Shown here in pieces: positions 1 to 10,525 of a DNA stretch of 64,000 nucleotides. Every line of letters begins with the position of its first letter. Within the stretch, counting starts at the first letter, position 1. Source of the DNA: Paramoeba atlantica (taxonomy: Eukaryota > Discosea); assembly GCA_977017575.1 (NCBI GenBank), contig CDRNVI010000056.1, positions 248,001 through 312,000 on the forward strand, read 5' to 3'. The notes beneath the pieces are model-generated. The model saw only the letters and a list, made by a program, of their open reading frames with translations, had not been told where the DNA came from and made no database searches. A program made the translations under genes and the position numbers.

Positions 1-44
1 TTCTAAGTTGAAAACAACCACCGCGTTTAACGAAGAGCCTAATT
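1..44. repeat. Right half of a palindromic MITE cut by the window edge
   Basis: The first 44 bases match the right arm of the palindromic element at 5711-5818 and of the copy at 9475-9556, ending in the same GTTTAACGAAGAGCCT terminus. The left arm lies outside the window. Confidence 0.7.
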
Positions 45-1571
45 TGCGTATTCACGTATAGTTTTCACGGGATTTTCAACGTTTTTCTCATCTCTATCGA
101 GAAAAGGCTTTCGAGTCTCCCTGAAACCGCGCGAAACCGCGCTGAAGCCTCACCCGCAGCCCAAGTGAAAACGCATATTTTAAAAAAAATTATAAAAAAC
201 GCAATTTTTCCAAGTTGAAATTTCATGCGCCAAGTCTAGGATGGATCTAACGAGTGACCTAGCGGGGACTGGTTGAAGGACAAATGTAATGCGGTTTGCA
301 CGGTACAGGGAAAGAGCATTTTGGGAAGAACTTGTGAGCTATAGGATGCCCTCTTTTTCTATTTCTACAAGAAAGCTACAACTCTCTTCACTTTTTACCA
401 CGCGTAATCTAGGCGTATCCACACCACTTGCCGCACAACGTGCCACACCCCTCATCATACCACCTGATATCGCATGGCCCCTCTCAGCCTCTACACCTCC
501 AGCTCTCTTCTGACCCAAGAAATTTCTCCGGATCCACCGACCGATCTGTCTACCGCGTGCCTTCCTGGGCATGAAACACTGATAAACATCATATAGTTTT
601 TATAGTACTATAGTAGTACTATATACATAGTAGTGTTTATAGTACTATAAACAAGGTTTATAGTACTATAAATTTTCTTTAAACACTATAAACTATCTAT
701 AAATAGTTTTAGTGACCTCTGTAAATTTTCACATAGGTAGTCTAGTGGTAAGTCGCCTTTTCGGAGCGCGGAGCTTCTTCCACTCTTTGTCAAGATTTGA
801 ATTTAACATCACTGAAATTGTCTACGTTTATCGAATTCTGGGCGCACGAAAGCGTCAAAGAAGCAGACGGTTCAGAAGATTCGATCGGTAAGACTCGATC
901 AGAAGATTGGTCGTCTGATTTACATTCAGTGCATTTCAGAGAGGGGGAAGTACGAACTCGATATTCAGGGGCTTTCATTGACGTTGACTTTTCATTCTGT
1001 GTTGTGGAATGACTTGGGGACGTTTCTATCCATGAATATTCCTTGGCGGGTCGTTTGATGTAAGTATGGGCTACTCGCAAAATGCTTGCGCGATGTTTCA
1101 CTCATACTACAGAATGCGCTTTTCCGAAGAGTGATGTAATCCCCACGCGCTAAGCAATTCATTTTATGCTCCCTTGAAGATTCGATCATTCACTTGAATT
1201 GCCTTGTGCACCCTCCTGGTATGGTGCCGGGATCACAGTTTTCGTGTAGCTCATCAGGTACGATGACAAATGTAATCATCAGTGACAATGGCTTTCGAGG
1301 GAGGGTGTGTTTGGGCGTGTCAGGGTGGCTGGGTGGGGTGAGGGGTGGCTGCGCGGGAGCGAATGGCCTAGTTGCGGGGTTCGCTGGACAGAAAATCTAC
1401 GCACTCATGGCCAAAAAAGGCCTTTGCCCACCAAAAAAGCATACCCCCCCAGTAACAAGGATTTGGACTTTTTAGTCCAAAATCGATTCTATTACTGGAG
1501 GGGGGGTATACGGTAGCAAAGTAAAAAAACGGGGTGGGTAAGAGGAGTGAATAGCAAATAAGAACAAGAGT
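45..1571. other. Gene-poor stretch with short palindromes
   Basis: I see no gene here. An AT-rich patch at about 590-710 contains a perfect 20-bp palindrome (634-653, core TTTATAGTACTATAAA) and a second copy of its 16-bp core at 657-672. Around 120-170 sits a short 'acccgcagccc' phrase that recurs near 17.78, 39.26 and 62.6 kb. A C-tract hairpin lies at 1442-1508 and is listed separately. Confidence 0.5.
1442..1508. repeat. Small hairpin MITE with C-tract ends
   Basis: TACCCCCCCAGTAA on the left is mirrored by TTACTGGAGGGGGGGTA on the right. An inner palindrome, GGACTTTTTAGTCC, lies near the middle. The whole unit folds into one hairpin and is bounded by TA. It resembles the other TA-flanked elements with C/G-run ends in this window and has no coding capacity. 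Confidence 0.6.
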
Positions 1572-1706
1572 ATGTTATACTATTTCTTCGTATCACTAAA
1601 AAGATGTGTGCGTAAAAATGAGGAGTATAGAAAACATAAGTTTAGAACACTTTTTTTTTATAGAATCTTTGAAGAAAACAATGGCTTGAGACGCGATCTC
1701 ACTTAC

Positions 1707-3305
1707 ATGATTCTCATAACACAAACGTGTGATGATCAGTCACCACACATGAAACGTAGGAAACAGCACCGAGACGTCTCAAGTAGCGCGGAAGTCTGTA
1801 ATCCATCTAGCCGCCCTGGCAAAATACGTGGAGCTCTTTTACCGCAAGAATATGAACTGCAAAGGCTTATTTCCGATGTAATGTCTCCAGACCCATCCTG
1901 GAAGACATCCACAGCTGCATGCGATTGGGCAGGAGTGACGTGCAACGAACAAGGAGAAGTGACGGAAATTGATTGGAGTTACAGCTCGGTACTTCGTGCA
2001 TACGGCGGCTCAATTGCTCGCCGATTATATTTAGAACATATTCCCAGAACCGTTTTACGAGTATACTTACCAAGCAACGGCTTTTCTGGGTTCGATTGCT
2101 TAAGTAATTTGCCTCCGAATCTAACGCATCTTGATCTTTGTTTCAACACTTTTACAGGCACAATAAAGTTTTCTAATTTTCCAGCAACGTTGCAAGTAAT
2201 TGATTTGGGGTACAATAAATTTGAAGGTGGCGTAGATTTGGGTAGCCTCCCAGCGCATTTGAATAAATTGAATTTGAGTGGAAATCAATTTTCGGGCACG
2301 ATTAACATATTTGATTTACCAAAGTGCTTGGTAAGTTTAAGTTTAAACGCGAATGAATTTACGGGCTACACACGTATTCATCCGCGGACGACACATTCAA
2401 GTCACGATCCGCCCTACCAAGACCTGGACTTTTCTGCTCTCCCAGCCTCCATGGAATATTTTGAAGTTGCGTGCAACCGCCTTACGGGTAAGCTTCACCT
2501 CGAAGGTTTACCATCTTCGATTAAGAAAGCGGACTTTTCAAACAATCAATTCTTCTACATTGAACCATTCTACATTGTACAATCAATTCTACATTGAACC
2601 ATGGCTATACGTGCTGTAGCATGACCGATGGGCGACTCGTCTCCTACCTGGCACTCCACTCTCTGTGTGACACCCGTCGTATGCGGGTCATGCGCTGATG
2701 GTATGGGCCGTCACACAGAGAGACGTATCTCTGCGCCACGAGCGTATGATCATAACCTGGACGAGAACAAGCTATCTGGGTCACTGGATCTCAGTGAACT
2801 GCCGGAGGACTTGATTTTTATGGACATCAGCAGTAATGAGTTTGAGGGTCTTATAAATTTAGAGACACTTCCACCTTCACTTGAGATTTTACGAATCAAA
2901 TATAACCAATTTACGGGTAATCTTGACCTCAACGACTTGCCTGAGTCGTGCACCGATTTTGTCGCTAGCCATAATAGATTTTCAGATGCCCTTGATTTAC
3001 GACATTTGCCGGAAAATCTTGTAAGTCTGAAACTTGATCACAATTGTTTTAGTGGTGTTCCCGATCTTACAGCTCTCCCTGAAGATCTTGACGAGCTACA
3101 CTTAAACCATAACTCTTTAGAAGGGAACATTCAACTTGATTTGTTACCCGACGGGCTAACGGATTTGTCTTTAAACGATAACCCAAGGCTCTGCGGATCT
3201 GTGAGTCAGAGCGCACAGCAGGGTAGAGATATTACTTTCTGTAGGACTCGTATCATGGCTGTTGGGGTAGCGGAAATAGAAGGCCATGAACCATCGGAAG
3301 AATGA
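1707..3305 (+). pseudogene. LRR family locus 1, interrupted by an insertion
   Basis: Two + strand ORFs (1572-2597 and 2628-3305) together encode one leucine-rich-repeat protein of the local family. The N-terminal half has the family's LLPQE/LISD segment, then a plant-type LRR cap (CDWAGVTCNEQGEVTEIDW), then repeats of the form LPxxLxxLxLxxNxFxGxLxL. The C-terminal half resumes with NKLSGSLDLSELP and five to six more repeats. Between them, about 2549-2753 holds a duplicated 15-bp phrase (TTCTACATTGAACCA) and a GC-rich hairpin-prone insert that changes frame and brings a stop. The first likely Met is at 1707 or 1750. I see no signal peptide or membrane segment. The function of the family is unknown. 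The locus is probably inactive, unless the two halves are expressed separately. Confidence 0.7.
2549..2753. repeat. Insertion splitting LRR locus 1
   Basis: The segment begins with direct repeats of TTCTACATTGAACCA. It continues into a GC-rich stretch in which CTCTCTGTGTGAC at about 2671 pairs with GTCACACAGAGAG at about 2710. The LRR register is intact on both sides, so this is foreign sequence. I found no second copy in the window. Confidence 0.55.
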
Positions 3306-3461
3306 AATTACCAAAAAAAAAAGATAAATTTGATTGTTGTCTTTGGCCCAGATTGCGTTCTAGTCTAATTAAATTCGTTTTTTATTTAAGCTAGACTTCT
3401 CCATGAAGCATCAAATCTTATTCATTATCATCAAATCTGATTCTTTATTCACAGGACCCCC

Positions 3462-3976
3462 GGATGTTCAACTCCAGTGCACCACCCCATTGTCAACTCC
3501 AGCGCACCACTTTTTTCACCATACTCGATCGTCATTTTTTCTGCGCCTCACGATAGTTGAACATCGTTCATTTTTCCTTTCAACATAAAAACTTACCCAG
3601 AGTATTTAAAGAAACCAAGAGGCGTCTTTTCGAAATGCGCTGTGCCCTCGTCCCCTCACTGCACTGACCCACTCTTGCATTACGCGCCAACTCGCGGCAA
3701 ACAGTGCTGTGACTTTTGCCAATTATGCGAGCTATGCTTCGCCGACTCTCGCCAGGTGCGAAGAGTGATTGAATACGATTACGATCGTAAAGACTAAGTC
3801 TTGAATAATGGCGCATTTGTAGTGTAGATACGAAGGATATTATAAAATAATACTTCTTTAAATAATTGATGGTGCATTGGAAATGAGAATACAGTTTTTA
3901 AGAAAAAGTGGTGCACTGTAAATGACAAGAAAATTATTTTTTGTGAAAAAAAGTGGTGCGTTGGTGTTGACAATCC
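3462..3976. mobile_element. IS30-like element, internally deleted
   Basis: The ends are inverted. On the left are two tandem versions of an 'actccagNGCACCACtttt' module, and on the right the complementary GTGGTGCG...GTTGACAATCC, running out to GGAT/ATCC at the termini. The only coding sequence inside is a 78-codon HTH ORF on the minus strand (3580-3816). The element is about 515 bp, far short of a full IS30-type transposon, so it looks like a deletion derivative. IS30-type HTH domains are typical of bacterial insertion sequences. Confidence 0.55.
3580..3816 (-). CDS. IS30-family-like HTH (transposase N-terminus only)
   Basis: The 78-aa ORF starts with ATG at 3816. Residues 3-45 read YSRLSLYDRNRIQSLF...GES.RSIARIIGKSHSTVCREL.RN. 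This is the HTH_38 pattern of IS30-type transposases, a DNA-binding helix-turn-helix in which the 'STVCREL.RN' helix contacts the terminal repeats. No DDE catalytic domain follows. The ORF lies inside the inverted repeats of a 515-bp element. It could still make a small DNA-binding protein able to bind the element's own ends, but I infer a relic. Confidence 0.6.
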   Translation of the reverse strand: MRHYSRLSLYDRNRIQSLFAPGESRRSIARIIGKSHSTVCRELARNARVGQCSEGTRAQRISKRRLLVSLNTLGKFLC

Positions 3977-4674
3977 GCCCTCTTTTGCAGTCTCTGCAGT
4001 GCTATCCCCCCCTATCCTAGCGTTGCCTCGGTTGTCTTTCAGACTGTCTCTTGCCGCGAAGCCGCAATCTTTGGGGTGGACTATGGTAAAAATCGGTTGT
4101 TGTTTTTAAATCGTCCTTAGTAATACGCGGGATGCCGCGCCACGTTGTGACATCCTTGGAACGAAGCGAATGAAACCAGGCACTGTGACTCCCCCTTTAA
4201 TAGAGACCCCCCCTCATCCCCCCTTTAATAGAGACCAAATATTGGGGGAATTTGTTTGGGGGGGGAACTTTTTTCCCTGAATCCACAAGGTCGTTGTCTT
4301 GAAGTTTACAGTTTGTATTGAACCTTTTCAGTGACGGCTTCTTCGCCCAGAGTTAGCTTCTTTGCATGCTTAGCATTCGTCGGTCATCCACGCTACAGGG
4401 ACGACGTACCGGTGCGCAAGCTGTGTCGCTGGTGTTCGAATAATAAGACGATCACACAATGTCGGTGTAGATCGAACCAATTCCCCTCTTCCCATGTCAT
4501 GCACTCTCGTCGCGTCCAGATGCGTGCGACAAGATGTATTTGGCAACCCGCGTGCACCAATTTCAAAAATCGGCTTTTATTAAAGCAAATTTAGCCCTGT
4601 TTATTTCCCACAACATCTTCGGCCTAGCAATTCTTGGGCTCCCGTTGTTGACCCCCGCCCCTCCTAGCGTTGCT
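3977..4674. other. Intergenic, repeat fragments
   Basis: A C-tract terminus (CTGTGACTCCCCCTTTAATAGAG, about 4188-4230) resembles the TIR of the IS1595-like element at 41149-43564, present twice in tandem. An ORF at 4331-4594 has four closely spaced cysteines (CRWC...CRC), which faintly recalls transposase zinc-binding tails, but it is too short and unsupported to call. Confidence 0.35.
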
Positions 4675-4695
4675 TTTTCACAAATCCGGGCAACG

Positions 4696-4900
4696 CTAGT
4701 ATAGTATTGCGGTGGTTGTATAACTACCGCTTCACCCTCGATTATTGTAAAAAAAGTGAACAAAAACAGTGAAAATATAAAGAGAAACACAGTAATATAA
4801 TAGAAGAAAAAAATATATAAGGGGGCTCCGGTGGTCCAAAACTGAAAAAAAAAATTCAAAACATGGGGGGTCCAGGGGGGGCATACGTCGCGAAATTTTT
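4696..4900 (-). repeat. Dispersed repeat 'Rep-A', uninterrupted copy
   Basis: The unit begins with a palindrome GCGGTGGTTGTATAACTACC and runs through an A-rich stretch containing CAGTGAAAATATAAAGAG. It continues past a 'GGGCTCCGGTGGTCCAAAA' block into a C-rich tail. The same order of blocks, in reverse complement, occurs at 46262-46316 plus 48182-48275, where a transposon splits it. Partial copies lie at 9030-9080 and 15148-15255. The type of element is unknown and it has no coding capacity. Confidence 0.6.
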
Positions 4901-4989
4901 TTCGAATTTTTTGCTTTTCAAAATCGAACGCAGGGAAGTGGTAGAGTAGGCCGCTGCGATAATTCCCCCCCCCCTGGGGGCTTTGTTTT

Positions 4990-5710
4990 TTCATGCAGGG
5001 CGAGACCTGCAGAGATATTTAGGCCCAGCAGGGGTAGGCGCAATCAACGCTCCCTGCTGAACCTTTTTGCCTTCCGCGGCGACACAGGGAAAAGCGCAGT
5101 ATATCTTCCCCGGGAAGGCGAAGAGAGACGGCCTCATCGGGATAAGATGTCCCGAGATGTTCAGTGAGCGCAATACTCCAGGAAAGATATACGGATTTGT
5201 GGGACGCGGATGGCATTCCCATCTTACATGCTACAAATGACTTCCATGGTTCATGATACAGCATGGTCAGGGCCATGGATGCATGCTGGCAAATGGAGTC
5301 ATGATTCATGATGCATCATGGGCATCGGGGTCCCAGAGAATCCGCCACGGCTGGTGAGCAAGAGAGGTGCATAGAACATCCTCTAGAAAACGCATACAAC
5401 GTGTTTGTTCGCCGTGTGGGAGACTTCCAGCTTTTGGAAGCCTCCTGCGTTATGTACCGGTGTCGCGCGATGAAGAAGGCACGCCGCGTGGTCTCGTAGA
5501 AGGGTCCTGCAGCGCATGGGGACTCGGAACCGTGTTCCGAGCGGGGTGGTGGGAGATGAAGGAAGGCAGGCGCACCCCTACTTTGCGACAAGAGGGAAAA
5601 TTCCTCTCCTAGCGCCATCCGGAAACGGTCATTGACATAGTAAAAATATGCCTGTTTCCGGGAGAGAAAACCCAACAAAATAGATTATTCATGACCTTTT
5701 GGAAATTTTC
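4990..5710. other. Gene-free stretch
   Basis: Only short, mutually overlapping ORFs on both strands occur here, none with a recognisable domain. A small imperfect palindrome around 5220-5330 is built on ATGGTTCATGATaCAtcATG-type repeats. I cannot assign a function. Confidence 0.4.
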
Positions 5711-5818
5711 TTTTTTAGGCTCTTCGTTGAACACGGTGGTACTTTTCAACGCGAAGCGAGCAGCATGAGTGACTTCTAAGTTGAAAACAACCACCGCGTT
5801 TAACGAAGAGCCTAAAAA
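5711..5818. repeat. Palindromic MITE (family M1)
   Basis: The element is about 108 bp and its arms are inverted. CTTTTTTAGGCTCTTCGTT on one side mirrors AACGAAGAGCCTAAAAAAG on the other, with GGTGGT/ACCACC blocks inside. Other copies are at 1-44 (cut by the window) and 9475-9556. It is non-coding. Confidence 0.75.
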
Positions 5819-5924
5819 AGCTAATTTGCGGTGGTTGTATAACTACTGCTCTATTGAGGGAGATACGGAGTATCTAACTCGCTTACCAAGGTTAATTCCA
5901 AAAATTGAAAATGTCTCCCAAAGA

Positions 5925-6066
5925 AGCGTAAGTGTAGATATAGTGGCACTTGAGAGACTGATAGCAGTGGCACGTGAGGCAATGACTGCAGTGATGCAGT
6001 GTATCTGCAGTGGCCCGTGCGAGAGTAAGTGTACTTCCACGTGAGGCAGTGACTGCAGTGATGTAG
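5925..6066. repeat. GCAGTG-rich imperfect repeat flanking the RNase H element
   Basis: Repeats of the phrase GTGAGGCAGTGACTGCAGTG occur here and resume at 6790-6890. The interposed 6067-6785 segment therefore looks inserted into this repeat. The bases at the two junctions (GATGTAGTGT and GATGCAGTGT) look like a target-site duplication. Confidence 0.5.
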
Positions 6067-6785
6067 TGTCCTACCTATCCTAATAGACCGATTTTCATCG
6101 GTTAAGAGTACTTCCGTTTTTGTTTTCGTTTCGACGCCTTTATCTCAGGTGAATTGGCCCCTTCATGCGTCTTGGCCGCTGAACCGGGCGTGGCGATTCC
6201 TTCATGCACATTTTCATTTTCGATATCACTATCCTTAGGCAAACACTCCTCGTCAGAAGTTTGGCCCACTCCAGTAATCCTTACAGGGGGCGAGGTACCC
6301 TTTTTGGTCAGCGGATCCTGCAGTCTTGAAGTAGTCTCGTCTTTTCCCTAATGGCTTAGGTATTTGACCACTGTTTTTCCTAGGACGTTTCATGATTTGA
6401 AAGGTTTGCGAGCTAATCCTGTGATCTGTTGCTCTTGTCTCAGTCTTTCTCCTCTTTGTTTATGAGGTTGGTATATTTTTTCGTGTACCTGCGAGCGCCA
6501 AGGTGTCTGCCTTATCATTGTATATGTTCCCGTTGTGCGATTTCACTTTGCACACGTAACACCTTTTTTCTCTTGACTGGAAAGTTCGTATTTCGAGATC
6601 TCATTTCTCAAGGATATTTCCATTTGGCATGTTGTTATACCCAATGATGCGCCGTCGGATGCGTGTATGATGGAAAAAATTACATGCATAGAACGAATCC
6701 GTGTGAATAACAACGGTTTGAGACTCCTCAGGTATCCTTTCCAACGCTTCCCTCAGTGATTCAACCTCAGCCCGTTCAGCTGAGC
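6067..6785 (-). mobile_element. RNase H-bearing repeat, copy 1 (broken)
   Basis: On the minus strand this segment encodes part of an RNase HI-like domain (AERAEVESLREALERIP, then VVIHTDSFY). Its far end matches 62040-62370 in reverse complement, including the terminal AACCGATGAAAATCGGT palindrome and the TCCTATCC-type end. The RNase H suggests a retroelement origin, but which family cannot be told without reverse transcriptase sequence. It is a degraded copy. Confidence 0.55.
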
Positions 6786-6984
6786 CAGCATGGGGATGCA
6801 GTGTAGCTGCAGTGGCCCGTGTGAGAGTAAGTGTACTGCCACGTGAGGCAGTGACTGCAGTGATGCAATGTTTAGCTAAAGTGGAACGTGGGTGCAGGTG
6901 GACTGCACATGAGACACCCACATGAGAGACCGTGCGCCACCAGTCGCCGCACTGGTGTTCCATTTAGAGAATGTTGTTCCAGAT

Positions 6985-7110
6985 CGCCGTTTTGCGGAAG
7001 AGTGGCTAGCTGTCCGTGTTGCGGAAGAGTGGCTAGCTGGCCGTGTTATGGAAGAGTGGCCAGCTGGGCATGCTGTGGAAGGGTGGCTAGCTGGTCATGC
7101 TGTGGAATCA
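6985..7110. repeat. About 30-bp minisatellite, four units
   Basis: Units of the form GGAAGAGTGGCTAGCTGGCC recur four times with drift. A GTGGCCAGCTGG core is shared with the minisatellite at 18640-18800. Confidence 0.6.
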
Positions 7111-7169
7111 AAATTACCTCAGGTATGTTCCTACCTTCTGTCGAAAAAAGCTACAGAACACCCTGCTTG

Positions 7170-8240
7170 AATGTGAAATTAAAGGACGTTTCACCGTGCG
7201 AGTCGGAACCAATAATTGAGGCACTGTCAACAGATCAAAAAACGTGGAAAGAGAAGCATTGTCTCCTACTCTCTGAGGGAGTAAAGTTGCTGAAGTCCTT
7301 ACAAGAGGCAGGGGAAACTCGGGGAATTCAAACACCGAAGCTATGAGGTGTAACACGATGGTGTACCGACAAATTCACCTGCATGCAGTTCTTGGCCGAG
7401 AACATGGCCACTGTCTCGGCATTTGTTCACAATGAAAGTGAGAAGCCCAAGGCTTCACCCTCCATACTGAAATGTAAACGTTTGCCGGATCAGTTTGGTT
7501 TCAGGGCGATCGGTGCCAGTTGCGAAGATTTTCTACAGTAATGCAAGATCCTACGCAGCGCCTTGCGTAAATTTTCGGACAACGCTGGTAAGCCAATGGC
7601 GACGCACGTTGGAACAACGCTGCAACTTTTATTCGAGCACAGCGAGAGTGAATCTGCACCGGAACGTCTGAAAGAATCTTTGATTTATCACAAAAAGCGC
7701 TTGCAGAAAAACCATAACATGCGATTTTGGAGCGATATTCTATGGTTTCGCCCAGCGTGGATCGTGCAATTCGCTCGTCCATGCGCATTACAACCCATTT
7801 CAGTGGGTCGAGCGAACAACATATTTGATAAGAATGCGGATGGAACATCTGCTGAAACTCCTATCTTTGAAATCTCGGCTGACGAGTGGTCGAAGTATGT
7901 CTCCTGCTCCGATTATGGTTGGGATCCGACGGTATTTCTGAACGAGTACGAGTGGTGGTGTGGTCCCGGAAGTGAGATGTTTCCCTCTGTTTGCGAAGCG
8001 GCTACGCACTACGTATGGACGCCTCCCTTAGTTAACAGATGTGATTCGTGGCTGTCTATAATCGGGTACATGTACAGTTCCAGACAGGCTTCCCTGGCTC
8101 CTGATGTCGTCTCTCACCAGATCTTCGTACGTGGAAATTGCGACAAATTGGGTTATATTCTTCCGGACGAAGGTGTTTCTCAGGATGGTAGCGATGTTGA
8201 AGTATCTGATGTCGAAGAAGATGAATTTGTTATGCAGTAA
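7170..8240 (+). pseudogene. hAT-like transposase relic, copy 1
   Basis: The + strand translation follows the minus-strand transposase at 55644-56765. GGVTRWC.DKFTC appears at about 7350-7383 (here 'GVTRWCTDKFTC'), and the ORF 7563-8240 (225 aa) contains HNMRFWSDILWF, VGRANNIF and EWSKYVSCSDY.W in the same order as the other copy. The TRW block and the C-terminal region agree with the Ac/hAT fold. The N-terminal zinc finger and most of the RNase H-like core are missing, and the pieces lie in different frames. Unlike the 55.6-kb copy, it keeps an acidic C-terminal tail (VEVSDVEEDEFV). Confidence 0.6.
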
Positions 8241-8800
8241 TGATTAATGCATAATATTTTATTGGTAATATTAATGCTATGCATAGTATCACAGTATCAT
8301 ACACTGCCGTATAAATGTTTTCTATGTGGTGATTCTTTATAGTTTCGCCTTAGTTTGCTAGGACTCGAGGGTAAATTCGACTGGCCAAAAAAAAAAATTG
8401 GTACCATTGCGGTGTTAGGGGGTAGGCTTCCGGTGGGCCTAGGGGGTTCACACCAAAAAAAAAAAAATAGATGGGCGACACAAGCAAATCAGTAGAGGGA
8501 ATTCTTCTTATGGAAGGAATTCCTCATCGCTAAAGATACCGTTTCTGTACATAGAGCATTCCGTGCCAATCCTACGAATCAGCACACTTGAGAGGAAATC
8601 ATTTTGTATTTAATGGCTAGTGCGCCGATGCGAGTCTGTGTGGGTCGGTGCGGGTAACTGGGTCACAGACCCGGGTAATTTACCCGCACAGACCCGCTAA
8701 TGGGTAATTACCCATCGACCCGGCAGGGGTATGTACCTGCCAGGAGGTAAAGCTCCCCCCGCAGCAGCGGGTCTGCACCGCCTCGAAGGGCCAGCCGTAT
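8241..8800. other. Intergenic, low-complexity
   Basis: No gene is visible. Around 8620-8710 is a GC-rich run of 'acccg' and 'gggta' phrases that reads the same on both strands (GGGTAATTACCC palindrome at about 8701-8712). Two A-runs frame a C/G-rich segment at 8389-8470. Confidence 0.4.
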
Positions 8801-9019
8801 AACCCAGATTGAAAGGGGCGAGGTAGATACGAAGCAACAGGCGTGGCATTTTCCTACTGAAAAGAAATGGTATCTCCCTGCACGAAGTTTGTCTCCGAGC
8901 TAGCAAGCGCTAAGGCTTTTTTCATGCGGGGAGATACCATTTCTTTTCAGTGGGAATCTTCCACGCCTTGTAGAACTTCCAACGCCTTCGTATCTCCCTC
9001 GCCCCTTTCAATCCGGGTT
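8801..9019. repeat. Fold-back MITE (family M2), copy 1
   Basis: The ends AACCCAGATTGAAAGGGGCG and CGCCCCTTTCAATCCGGGTT are inverted. Internal blocks GAAATGGTATCTCCCTGCA and their complements form a second pair of arms, so the unit folds nearly end to end. A second copy at 18342-18545 shares the internal blocks but has a different outer sequence (CAGGTATAAAGGGG). No ORF belongs to it. Confidence 0.7.
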
Positions 9020-9025
9020 TAATAG

Positions 9026-9473
9026 AAGAAAGGAAAATCAAAGAGGGCTCCGGTGGTCCAAAATTGAAACAAATGGGGGATCTAGGGGGTGGTCTCGGCC
9101 CGCATTTTCCACCCCTCCCCCCGGGGGTTCCCCCCCCCGCGTATCCGCAGGACGAGTCCATGAAGTTCGGATTTTTTCGAAAAGAAAACTTTGAAAAAAA
9201 ATTCAACTTGGCGAAAAAAGAGAAAAAGAAATTGATTTTTTCATAATCGTTTCCCCTATTGTATTTTGCTAGTTTGGGACTTCGTAGGCTTTAAGTTATT
9301 CGTAGGACGTTTCGTAGGCTTTAATTCATCCGTACGAGTGATTTCCGACACGCAAATATCGAGTTTAGTGCTCTGAGAGCAAAAATACGCAAAACTCACC
9401 CTATTTTTACCCGCAAACCCGCTATTTTTGGCTCAAATCCTTCCTGTTTCTTCCACTTTTGAAGCCAATTTTG
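9026..9473. other. Partial Rep-A and unassigned sequence
   Basis: 9030-9080 repeats the GGGCTCCGGTGGTCCAAAA block of Rep-A directly after the M2 fold-back element. C-rich sequence follows and then AT-rich sequence without coding signs. Confidence 0.45.
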
Positions 9474-9474
9474 C

Positions 9475-9556
9475 TTTTTGAGGTTCTTCGTTAAACGCGA
9501 ACGTAGTGACTTTTAAGTTGAAAACAACCACTGCGTTTAACGAAGAACTCAAAAAA
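9475..9556. repeat. Palindromic MITE (family M1), shorter copy
   Basis: The arms GAGGTTCTTCGTTAAACGC and GCGTTTAACGAAGAACTC are inverted, with the family's AAGTTGAAAACAACCA inside. The centre is shorter than in the 5.7-kb copy. Confidence 0.7.
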
Positions 9557-9899
9557 AAATTATGGCGTTCGGAATAGATCATCTCTGGTACTGTTATAGA
9601 AGATAAATATTCCAACGCCACGGCACCCAACCATAATACTTTCGAAAACGCAATTGTCTGTCTCTCAGAAACCGCGATTTCTGCAGCTGCCGCCCATAGA
9701 ATGATTGATCGGGTTTTGGTAATGTTTCACTCCCCTGTTGCGTAATTTGTGCATGGCACTTCAAGAGAGCCCGTACTTATTCTGTATCTTGGATGGTTAG
9801 TTTTTATCTAAATAGTGTTTAATGGGTCATTAAAGTTAATTGTTTTGAAAGAAAGCGCAAAAATAAATCGGCGCCGCTTCGCAGCTCCTGTTTTCAACG

Positions 9900-10525
9900 T
9901 TTATAATTTGCTATTGCACACCAGCATTGGACCGTCCAAGACTGGAAGCGGGTACTTTGGACAGATGAAACCAAAGTAAACCGTTTCAGTTCGGATGGGA
10001 GACGCTGGGTGTGCGTCGGGTGAATGAGAAGCCCGACTCCCGGAACACGAAAGGGACGGTGAAATATGGGGGCGGTAGCTTGATGGTGTGGGCGTGCATT
10101 GCGCACACAGGGGTGGGCAAGATACATCTGATTGATGGCAATTTAAACGCTCATCAGTACGTTGAAATTCTGCTCGAAAATCTTGCCCCCTCCATTGAAA
10201 CCCCGACGAAGTCTTTTTTCAACAAGACAATGACCCTAAACACGCAAACAGGCTTGCCAAAGAGTGGTTGGCGAGCCACAGCTATATAGTTTTGAAGTGG
10301 CCCCCGCAATCCCCAGATCTCAATCCTATTGAGAAAATGTGGGGACACTTAAAACGGCGTCTCTCTGCCTATAAGAAGGACCCAGAGGGAATGATCGAGC
10401 TTTGGGGCCTGGCTAAAGTTGTGTGGGACGCACTTCCCAGTGCCCTATGCGCGTCTACGGTGAGCAGCATGCCTCGCCGTGTGAGAGCGGTGATTGCTGC
10501 GAAAGGGGGGCATACAAAGTATTAG
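9900..10525 (+). pseudogene. Tc1/mariner transposase, C-terminal half
   Basis: The translation contains the Tc1 signatures in order but in changing frames: DWKRVLWTDETK (first catalytic Asp), GTVKYGGGSLMVWACIA, and WPPQSPDLNPIEKMW (catalytic Glu). The N-terminal paired-type HTH is absent. The residues implied around the second Asp fit the usual DD34E spacing. I found no TIRs. A CGGCGCCGCTTCGC hairpin-type phrase lies just upstream at about 9870 and also occurs near 30.36 and 49.3 kb. It is an inactive remnant. Confidence 0.75.

Noticed and set aside
733-800. tRNA-like A box (TAGTCTAGTGGTAAG)
   Set aside because: No matching acceptor stem and only a poor B box; at best a decayed tRNA pseudogene.
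4331-4594. PiggyBac-type Cys-rich tail
   Set aside because: Only four clustered cysteines; no catalytic domain and no second copy in the window.
5316-5678. 120-codon minus ORF (LGFLSRKQAYFYYVNDRF...)
   Set aside because: No domain, no start context, overlapped by two opposite-strand ORFs of similar length; no reason to prefer it.
8525-8560. Resemblance to a spliced-leader exon (CGCTA...GTTTCTGTACAT)
   Set aside because: Only about ten contiguous bases match the conserved part of known euglenozoan leaders, without a following GT donor or an SL RNA-like structure.
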